Shown: positions 6,157 to 10,523 of the stretch, piece after piece
Layout of the letters: each line of letters starts with the position of its first letter
Numbering within the stretch: the first letter of the stretch is position 1
DNA from: Clostridia bacterium
GTDB taxonomy: Bacteria; Bacillota; Clostridia; Oscillospirales; Butyricicoccaceae
DNA length: 10,523 nucleotides
Reading direction: 5' to 3'
Assembly: GCA_017547995.1 (NCBI GenBank)
Contig: JAFYNW010000083.1
Coordinates: forward strand, 1-10,523
Made by a program: the position numbers and the translations under genes
Notes under the pieces: generated by a model
Seen by the model: only the letters and a program-made list of their open reading frames with translations
The model's database searches: none
What the model was told of the DNA's origin: nothing

Positions 6157-6203
6157 TGTCATTCTGAACGAATGTGAAGAATCTCCCTCGGCTTACACAA
6201 TCC
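6157..6203 (+). repeat. interspersed element G, rightward copy
   Basis: TGTCATTCTGAACGAATG, then TGAAGAATCTCCC, then CTTACACAATCCC. It is the reverse-complement orientation of the copies at 290-338 and 8762-8808 and abuts the cassette at 6205 with one base between. Confidence 0.8.
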
Positions 6204-6204
6204 C

Positions 6205-6256
6205 GTAGGGTACGGCATTTATGACGTACCGCGGGACATTCGTGAATGTCCCCTAC
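6205..6256. repeat. two-hairpin repeat cassette, modules B+A
   Basis: GTAGGG, hairpin B (GGTACG / CGTACC), CGCGG junction, hairpin A (GGGACATTC / GAATGTCCC, loop GT), end CCCCTAC. The 52 bases match the reverse complement of 8710-8761 except for one loop base. Positions 6257-6307 then hold an ATTCACCATTCAT stretch and a hairpin ATCAGC-TCC-GCTGAT (6285-6299), a further boundary-type sequence. Confidence 0.82.
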
Positions 6257-6307
6257 AATCTTCATTTTTCATCATTCACCATTCATCAGCTCCGCTGATA
6301 AAACCAT

Positions 6308-6336
6308 TTGACACCCGACTATATTTCGGTTATGAT
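6308..6336 (+). promoter_or_regulatory. sigma-A type promoter of the HAD hydrolase gene
   Basis: Perfect TTGACA (6308-6313), 17-base spacer, TATGAT (6331-6336). Transcription would start about 25 bases before the ATG at 6367. The same hexamers and spacer length recur before the 8938 gene. Confidence 0.85.
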
Positions 6337-6366
6337 ATAATTACAGTAAACTCACGAGGTAATATT

Positions 6367-7023
6367 ATGTACGCAGTAATTTTCGATATGGACGGTGTCA
6401 TCTTCGACACGGAAAACTTAGGCCGTTATGCCTGGCGTCAGGCTGCGCCATTCTTCGGCATTGACAATATAGACGAGGTTTACAGCAAAATCATCGGCAC
6501 AAAGTATGAGCGCGGTCTTGAAATCCTCCGCGAAAACTTCGGTGCGGACTTCCCTGCCGAGGATTTTCGGAAGAAAGCAGGCACTTTCGTACGCGAGGTG
6601 CTTGAAACAAAGATTCCAATCAAGCCATTCGTCCCTGAATTGCTCACCTTCCTCAAGGAAAACGGCATAAAGACTGCCCTTGCCTCCTCCACAAAGTACG
6701 AAATCGTCCTTCGCGAGCTTAAGCAGGAGGGCCTTATCGATTATTTCGACGTTATCATCGGCGGTGACCTTGTGACACGAAGCAAGCCTGAGCCTGATAT
6801 CTTCCTCAAGGCGATAAATGACCTTGGACAAAAGGCGGAAAACTGCTTTATCGTCGAAGATTCATATAACGGCATCCGCGCAGCATACGCTGCAGGGGCA
6901 AAGCCTGTTATGGTGCCTGATATCGTCCAGCCTGACGAAGAAATGAAGGCGAAATGCCATAAAATCTTCGCAAACTTAGGCGAAGTTATGGAGTATTTAG
7001 GGAATGAATTGGCTTTGCCATAA
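6367..7023 (+). CDS. HAD-superfamily hydrolase, beta-phosphoglucomutase/phosphatase-like
   Basis: A 218-aa soluble HAD enzyme of subfamily I, acting on a small phosphate ester or sugar phosphate. Motif I is DMDGV at 7-11 (nucleophile D7, acid/base D9), followed by the typical IFDTE. A helical cap domain spans about residues 15-85. Motif II is ASS at 106-108, motif III K140 in RSKPEPDIF, and motif IV VEDS at 163-166. SKPEPDIF and EDSYNGIRAA are characteristic of the beta-phosphoglucomutase / GS1-like / phosphoglycolate phosphatase group, so the exact substrate cannot be assigned. The start has GAGG 7 bases upstream and its own promoter at 6308. No hairpin-plus-U terminator follows; the downstream gap holds a palindrome array instead. 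Confidence 0.9.
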   Translation: MYAVIFDMDGVIFDTENLGRYAWRQAAPFFGIDNIDEVYSKIIGTKYERGLEILRENFGADFPAEDFRKKAGTFVREVLETKIPIKPFVPELLTFLKENGIKTALASSTKYEIVLRELKQEGLIDYFDVIIGGDLVTRSKPEPDIFLKAINDLGQKAENCFIVEDSYNGIRAAYAAGAKPVMVPDIVQPDEEMKAKCHKIFANLGEVMEYLGNELALP

Positions 7024-7025
7024 AT

Positions 7026-7100
7026 TGTACTTCGTACATGAATTGAGCTTACGCTCATGAATTGTTCCTGCGGAACATTAAGGTATCTGCGATGCATTAA
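7026..7100 (+). repeat. micro-hairpin array, CATGAATTG spacer orientation
   Basis: Immediately after the HAD stop are palindromes TGTAC-TTC-GTACA (7026-7038), TGAGC-TTAC-GCTCA (7044-7057), TGTTCC-TGC-GGAACA (7063-7077) and GTATC-TGC-GATGC (7083-7095). The first three are separated by CATGAATTG (7037-7045 and 7056-7064). Each palindrome has different arms. On RNA these would form consecutive short hairpins on the 3' end of the HAD transcript. Confidence 0.8.
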
Positions 7101-7124
7101 ATAAACAAAACATCTCCTATCCAA

Positions 7125-7221
7125 TGTGACTTGTCACACATCAATGTTGCCTGCAACAATTCATGCACACAGTGCAATTCATGAAATCATTGATTTCAAT
7201 TCATGCCGTCAGGCAATTCAT
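7125..7221 (-). repeat. micro-hairpin array, AATTCATG (inverted) spacer orientation
   Basis: Palindromes TGTGAC/GTCACA (7125-7138), TGTTGC/GCAACA (7145-7158), TGCAC/GTGCA (7164-7176), TGAAATC/GATTTCA (7182-7198) and TGCC/GGCA (7204-7215). The last three are preceded by AATTCATG and the final one is followed by AATTCAT. This spacer is the reverse complement of the CATGAATTG spacer at 7026-7064, so the two half-arrays face each other. All five arms differ, yet all begin TG and end CA. Confidence 0.8.
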
Positions 7222-7222
7222 C

Positions 7223-7251
7223 TATACAGTATAACAATTAAAATTTATAAT
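7223..7251 (+). promoter_or_regulatory. possible weak promoter before the AbgA-like gene
   Basis: TATAAT (7246-7251) lies 17 bases after TATACA (7223-7228, 4 of 6 to the -35 consensus). It would start transcription only about 10 bases before the ATG at 7269, overlapping the ribosome binding site. It may therefore not be the true promoter, and no better one was found in 7100-7260. Confidence 0.3.
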
Positions 7252-7268
7252 AAAAAAGGAGTGTAATT

Positions 7269-8576
7269 ATGGATTATTCAAAGATTATTTCCATCGTTAA
7301 CGACTACAAGGACGAAATCGTAAAGATTCGCCGCGACTTCCACACTTATGCTGAACCAGCATGGCGCGAATTCCGCACATCCGCAAAGATTGCAAAGATG
7401 CTCGACGAAAACGGCATCAAGTTCTTTATGGGTCCTGACGCTATCAACCCTGAATTCGTAATGGGCTATCCGGAAGACCCGGACTTCATCAAGGGCGAAA
7501 TGGCTCGCGCTGTTGAACAGGGCGCTGACGAAAAGTACGTCGAAATGACAAAGGGCTACACAGGTGTTGTTGCTGTTATCGAAACAGGCAAGCCGGGCCC
7601 TGTCACAACACTCCGCTTCGATATCGACTCCAACGACGTTGACGAATGCATGGACGACGACCACGCTCCACACCTCGGCGGCTACCGCTCCAAGAATCCA
7701 CAGTGTATGCACGCTTGCGGTCACGACGGTCACGCTTCCATTGGTCTCGTTACAGCAATGTCCCTCAATAAGATTAAGGATGACCTCTGCGGCACAATCC
7801 GTCTTTGCTTCCAGCCTGCTGAAGAAGGCGTAAGAGGCGCTCTTTCCATGGTTAAGAAGGGCTGGTTTGACGATGCAGATTACTTCATCTGCGGTCACCT
7901 CGGCAGAGCAGAAAACATCGGTGATATTTCTCTCCGCGGCAGCAGCTATCTTGCAACAAGCAAGTTCAACGCATACATCTACGGCAAGCCAACTCATGCA
8001 GGCGGCTCTCCACAGCTTGGCAACAACGCTCTCCTCGCAGCTTGTGCAGCGGCAACTAATGCTTATGCATTCACACAGGACGGCAGAGGCGCAGGCCGTG
8101 TAAACGTTGGTCGTCTCGTTGCAGGTACAGGCCGTAACGTTGTTCCTGAAAAGGCTGAGCTCTGGTTTGAAACACGTGGTGCTACAACAGAAATCGAAGA
8201 AGATATCTATATGAAGGTTACACGCGCTGTCAAGGCGGCTGCTGATATGTACGGCTGTACTTGCGAATTCAAGAAGATGGGTGGCGCACAGGGCGCTAAC
8301 AGCGATATGGACTTCGGTATGCAGCTTGGCGAAATCATGAAGGAAGCTCTCGACGTTGAGCTCAAGCTTCCAAAGGCAGCGGGCGGCGGTGGCTCTGAAG
8401 ACGCAACTTATATGATGCGCGCAACTCAGGCTCACGGCGGTAAGGCTGTTTACTTCGGTCTCGGCACACATACAAAGGGCTCTGCTCATAACGGTCACTA
8501 TGACATCGACGACAGCGGCCTCATCCACGCAGCAAGAATCTTCTCCGTCTGCGTAAGCAAGCTCAATAAGGCATAG
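7269..8576 (+). CDS. AbgA-like M20 family metallo-amidohydrolase
   Basis: At 435 aa this is nearly the length of E. coli AbgA (436 aa), a subunit of p-aminobenzoyl-glutamate hydrolase, and resembles it from end to end: RRDFHTYAEPAWREFRT (21-37), MHACGHDGH (147-155), FQPAEEG (181-187), RVNVG (277-281), GTGRNVVP (286-293) and GGGGSEDAT (372-380). Probable metal/catalytic residues of the M20 family are C150, H152, E185/E186, H210 and H407 (AHNGHYD). A dimerisation domain is expected in roughly residues 220-330. No AbgB partner or AbgT transporter gene is present, so it may act alone on N-acyl or amide-linked amino acids. GGAG lies 7 bases before the ATG. Codon use is strongly biased (GCT, AAG, CTC), unlike the genes upstream. 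A terminator follows. Confidence 0.93.
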   Translation: MDYSKIISIVNDYKDEIVKIRRDFHTYAEPAWREFRTSAKIAKMLDENGIKFFMGPDAINPEFVMGYPEDPDFIKGEMARAVEQGADEKYVEMTKGYTGVVAVIETGKPGPVTTLRFDIDSNDVDECMDDDHAPHLGGYRSKNPQCMHACGHDGHASIGLVTAMSLNKIKDDLCGTIRLCFQPAEEGVRGALSMVKKGWFDDADYFICGHLGRAENIGDISLRGSSYLATSKFNAYIYGKPTHAGGSPQLGNNALLAACAAATNAYAFTQDGRGAGRVNVGRLVAGTGRNVVPEKAELWFETRGATTEIEEDIYMKVTRAVKAAADMYGCTCEFKKMGGAQGANSDMDFGMQLGEIMKEALDVELKLPKAAGGGGSEDATYMMRATQAHGGKAVYFGLGTHTKGSAHNGHYDIDDSGLIHAARIFSVCVSKLNKA

Positions 8577-8585
8577 TTTTATGAT

Positions 8586-8617
8586 AAAAAGACTCCACAC
8601 CCTGTGGAGTCTTTTTT
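8586..8617 (+). terminator. Rho-independent terminator after the AbgA-like gene
   Basis: AAAAAGACTCCACA pairs perfectly with TGTGGAGTCTTTTT around a CCC loop, with a T6 run, 9 bases after the TAG stop. Confidence 0.94.
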
Positions 8618-8620
8618 AGG

Positions 8621-8699
8621 TTATAAGTAAGAGTGAATAGTGAAGAAGTGATGTGTGATAAATCACATTGAATAAGCGGACCGCCGAGGGCGTTGCTCC
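8621..8699 (+). repeat. terminator-side boundary repeat with swapped hairpin, then E-like module
   Basis: TTATAAGTAA and TGAATAGTGAAGAAG match 5976-6003. The hairpin is now TGTGAT-AA-ATCACA (8654-8667), followed by TTGAATAA as in the 398-451 copy (minus strand). GCGGACCGCCGAGGGCG (8676-8692) repeats 6031-6047 exactly. Confidence 0.75.
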
Positions 8700-8709
8700 A
8701 TACGAAATT

Positions 8710-8808
8710 GTAGGGGACATTCAAGAATGTCCCGCGGTACGTCATAAATGCCGTACCCTACGGGATTGTGCAAGCCGAGGGAGATTCTTCACTTCGTTCA
8801 GAATGACA
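8710..8808. repeat. two-hairpin cassette A+B (8710-8761) followed by element G (8762-8808)
   Basis: The cassette is the inverted form of 6205-6256: GTAGGG, hairpin A (GGGACATTC/GAATGTCCC, loop AA), CGCGG, hairpin B, CCCTAC. The adjoining G copy reads GGGATTGTGCAAGCC, GAGATTCTTC and GAATGACA, with the same neighbour order as at 240-338. The remainder up to 8867 is unremarkable A/T-rich sequence. Confidence 0.82.
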
Positions 8809-8867
8809 TACTGCTTGACTGATTATGCAATTCCACTACATTTTCTGCAAACTTGCAATAATTTTTA

Positions 8868-8896
8868 TTGACATTGACGGAAAAATGTTTTATGAT
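8868..8896 (+). promoter_or_regulatory. sigma-A type promoter of the HutI-type amidohydrolase gene
   Basis: Perfect TTGACA (8868-8873), 17-base spacer, TATGAT (8891-8896), about 40 bases before the start codon. A second TTGAC directly follows the -35 box, so the precise -35 could shift by a few bases. Confidence 0.87.
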
Positions 8897-8937
8897 AATA
8901 AGTAGGATGAAATAACCCTAAAAAGGAGATTATGAAA

Positions 8938-10101
8938 ATGATTGCTATTATCAATGCTAAAATCGTAACAGTTACTAACGGTACTATCGAAAACGGCGCT
9001 CTTCTCGTTGAAGACGGCAAAATCAAGGCTTACGGCGCTGACATCGCTATCCCAGAAGGCGCAGAAATCATCGATGCTAAGGGCGGCTGGCTCACACCTG
9101 GCTTTATCGACGTACATACACATATTTCCACATTCAACGAACCTAATACAATGCCTGGTCTCCAGAACGACGGCAACGAAGGTTCTTCCCCAATCACACC
9201 TGAAATCCGTGGTCTTGACGCTCTCAACCCACATGACCCTGCTATCGAAAACGTTCGTAAGGCAGGCTTCACAACTTGCTACACAGGCCCTGGCTCCGCT
9301 AACCTCATCGGCGGCTCCGGTCTCACATTCAAGCTCCGCGGCAACGACCCTGAAAAGATGGAAATCCCTGGCCACCGCCACATGAAGTTCGCTCTCGGCG
9401 AAAATCCTAAGCGCTTCTACGGCAATAAGGGCAAGGCTCCTTGGACACGTATGGCTTCCGGCGCTATGATCCGCAAGATGCTCATCATGGCTCAGCAGTA
9501 TTCCGACCAGCTCCTCGCTCATGAAAAGGGCGAAGGCGACAAGCCAAAGTGGGATATGCAGCTCGAAGCTCTCGTTCCAGTAGTTCGTGGCGAAATGAAG
9601 GCTCGTATCCATGCTCACAGAGCTGATGATATCCTCACAGCTATCCGCATCGGTGAAGAATTCAAGCTCGATTACTCTATCGAACACTGCACAGAAGGCT
9701 ACAAGATTATCAAGGAACTCCAGGCTGTCAAGGCTGACGTTATCCTTGGCCCATTGATGACAGGTACAGTGAAGATGGAAATCTGGGGCGGCAAGAAGGA
9801 AAACCCAGCTATCCTCAACGAAGCAGGTCTCAACGTTATGCTCACAGCTGACAGCCAGTCTGCAACAGCTATGCTCCCTGTTCACCTCGGTATCTGCATG
9901 GCTCACGGCCTCAAGGAACAGGATGCTTTCGAAGGCGTTACAATCCGCTCCGCTAAGTTCCTCGGCATCGACGATAAGGTCGGCTCCATCGAAGTTGGTA
10001 AGGACGCTGACGTTGCTATCTTCGACGGCCACCCATTCTGCAACTTCACACGTTGTAAGCTCACAATGATCGACGGCGTAGTATATCACAATACTTTGTA
10101 A
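8938..10101 (+). CDS. cytosolic amidohydrolase, imidazolonepropionase (HutI)-related family
   Basis: A 387-aa metal-dependent TIM-barrel hydrolase of the amidohydrolase superfamily (COG1228-like). Residues 1-55 form the beta-sandwich part ending in GWLTPGFIDVHTH, with the metal motif H60-x-H62. Later ligands are probably H225/H227 (RIHAH), H250 (IEHCTEG) and D305 (LTADSQS). GNDPEKM, NPKRFYG and PWTRMASGA are recurrent in uncharacterised HutI-like members. The typical ending KVGSIEVGKDADVAIFDGHPF (347-367) closes the barrel. There is no signal peptide, so it is cytosolic; the substrate is unknown, perhaps a cyclic amide or dipeptide. ATG at 8938 is preferred because GGAG lies 9 bases upstream; ATG at 8932 (two residues longer, MKM...) has only 3 bases of spacing. 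Codon use is highly biased, suggesting strong expression. Confidence 0.9.
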   Translation: MIAIINAKIVTVTNGTIENGALLVEDGKIKAYGADIAIPEGAEIIDAKGGWLTPGFIDVHTHISTFNEPNTMPGLQNDGNEGSSPITPEIRGLDALNPHDPAIENVRKAGFTTCYTGPGSANLIGGSGLTFKLRGNDPEKMEIPGHRHMKFALGENPKRFYGNKGKAPWTRMASGAMIRKMLIMAQQYSDQLLAHEKGEGDKPKWDMQLEALVPVVRGEMKARIHAHRADDILTAIRIGEEFKLDYSIEHCTEGYKIIKELQAVKADVILGPLMTGTVKMEIWGGKKENPAILNEAGLNVMLTADSQSATAMLPVHLGICMAHGLKEQDAFEGVTIRSAKFLGIDDKVGSIEVGKDADVAIFDGHPFCNFTRCKLTMIDGVVYHNTL

Positions 10102-10119
10102 TATAGAACCCTCCATAAT

Positions 10120-10149
10120 AAAAAGACCATCCGTATGGGTGGTCTTTTT
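10120..10149 (+). terminator. Rho-independent terminator after the amidohydrolase gene
   Basis: AAAAAGACCATCC pairs with GGGTGGTCTTTTT around loop GTAT, 18 bases after the TAA stop. The arms are the same as in the 5942-5969 terminator apart from one extra A-T pair. Confidence 0.93.
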
Positions 10150-10151
10150 GT

Positions 10152-10203
10152 TTTGCCTGCGGCAAAGTGAAGAGTGCGGGAGGGCGCAGAGACCCTCCCC
10201 TAC
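10152..10203. repeat. TG...CA-type hairpin plus inverted G/C-rich module after the terminator
   Basis: TTTGCC-TGC-GGCAAA (10152-10166) adjoins GTGAAGAGTG, the short boundary motif seen near other terminators. GGGAGGG/CCCTCCC arms (10178-10199) with loop CGCAGAGA then end in CCCCTAC, a single module bounded on one side only. Confidence 0.65.
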
Positions 10204-10222
10204 AACAAAACTACAAAGATAT

Positions 10223-10326
10223 AACCGTAGGGGCGGGTTTCCATGCCCGCCCGCGGGACATTCGTGAATGTCCCCTACAAAGATTGTGCAAACCGCAGGA
10301 GATCCTTCGTTGCACTCAGGATGACA
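10223..10326. repeat. two-hairpin cassette D+A (10227-10278) and element G (10281-10326)
   Basis: GTAGGG, hairpin D (GGGCGGG / CCCGCCC), CGCGG junction, hairpin A, CCCCTAC. It is followed by a G element in which both outer arms are changed to ATCCT / AGGAT rather than ATTCT / AGAAT. Positions 10223-10301 are repeated without change at 10445-10523. Confidence 0.85.
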
Positions 10327-10358
10327 TACATTCTCGCCTATACAATGCACCCTCGATA

Positions 10359-10404
10359 CCACAATTATTCATTAAACCGTAGGGGACGGCGCCCTCGACG
10401 TCCC
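10359..10404. repeat. direct-repeat flank plus single E hairpin
   Basis: Bases 10359-10385 (CCACAATTATTCATTAAACC then GTAGGGG) recur at 10429-10455 with one substitution. Here they lead into a lone E hairpin (GGGACG / CGTCCC, loop core GCGCCCTCGA); at the second site they lead into a D+A cassette. Positions 10405-10428 contain half of a TGTCAC-type hairpin and no gene. Confidence 0.75.
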
Positions 10405-10428
10405 GCTTAACAAATCTGAATTGTCACA

Positions 10429-10523
10429 CCATAATTATTCATTAAACCGTAGGGGCGGGTTTCCATGCCCGCCCGCGGGACATTCGTGAATGTCCCCTAC
10501 AAAGATTGTGCAAACCGCAGGAG
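10429..10523. repeat. second identical D+A cassette and truncated element G at the window edge
   Basis: 10445-10523 equals 10223-10301 base for base (79 positions) and runs off the end, so the full repeat may be longer. The cassette proper is 10449-10500. Confidence 0.85.

Noticed and set aside
7026..7221. CRISPR array.
   Set aside because: The constant part is 8-9 bases and non-palindromic, the variable parts are short palindromes, and no cas gene or 20-50 base spacers are present.
8890..10362. A 490-codon open frame on the minus strand opposite the HutI-like gene, and a 440-codon one opposite the AbgA-like gene (8600-7278).
   Set aside because: Both mirror well-supported enzymes on the plus strand; strong codon bias there removes antisense stop codons. 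Their translations are Cys/Val/Ala-rich with no recognisable domain, and the first runs on through repeat DNA.
240..10523. Insertion sequence or MITE with target-site duplications as the source of the cassettes.
   Set aside because: No transposase is present in the window, and I could not identify consistent short duplications flanking the cassettes. A transposase acting from elsewhere (for example a REP-associated Y1 type) remains possible but is not shown here.

Overview
The window looks like chromosomal DNA from a low-to-mid GC Bacillota (Firmicutes), probably an anaerobic gut-type Clostridia or Negativicutes lineage. The support is strong AAGGAG-type ribosome binding sites 6-10 bases before starts, sigma-A promoters with 17-base spacers, U-tract hairpin terminators, and gene families common in that phylum. 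The species cannot be named from this sequence. No phage, plasmid, IS transposase, rRNA, tRNA or CRISPR array is visible.

Layout. At the left edge is the start of a leftward gene for a GAF-type free methionine-R-sulfoxide reductase (1-141) with its promoter. A leftward two-gene operon (2760 to 491) encodes two CNNM/CBS (CorC/HlyC, 'hemolysin-like') membrane proteins overlapping by ATGA, with promoter and terminator. The rest runs rightward. A promoter at 2927-2955 is followed by an unrecognised 173-aa protein (3255-3776), a class V PLP aminotransferase-like enzyme (3796-4959) and an aspartate-dehydrogenase-like enzyme (5132-5935), ending at a terminator at 5942. Then come a HAD phosphatase/phosphomutase (6367-7023), an AbgA-like M20 amidohydrolase (7269-8576) and a cytosolic HutI-type amidohydrolase (8938-10101). 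The last two are each followed by a terminator.

The five rightward enzymes look metabolic: amino-acid PLP chemistry, Asp/oxaloacetate redox, amide and ring hydrolysis, and phosphate-ester hydrolysis. Most have their own promoter or terminator, so they are neighbours rather than one proven pathway. The two hydrolases use a narrower codon set (GCT, CTC, AAG, GAA) than the other genes, which suggests high expression.

The most unusual content lies between the genes. Almost every intergenic stretch is built from short hairpin 'words'. (i) About 50-bp cassettes start with GTAGGG, end with CCCTAC, and hold two interchangeable hairpins joined at a CGCGG junction; several hairpin types (here called A to F) recur in different pairings. 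(ii) A TCATTCTGA...GAAGAATC element (type G) accompanies them. (iii) Boundary sequences next to terminators share TTATAAGTAA...GTGAAGAAG and carry a swappable small TG...CA hairpin. (iv) Two arrays of tiny, all-different TG...CA palindromes are separated by a constant spacer, GTTATATT in one and AATTCATG/CATGAATTG in the other. Several modules keep both arms complementary while the arm sequence changes, which is covariation visible within this one window. That is the best candidate here for an under-described system.
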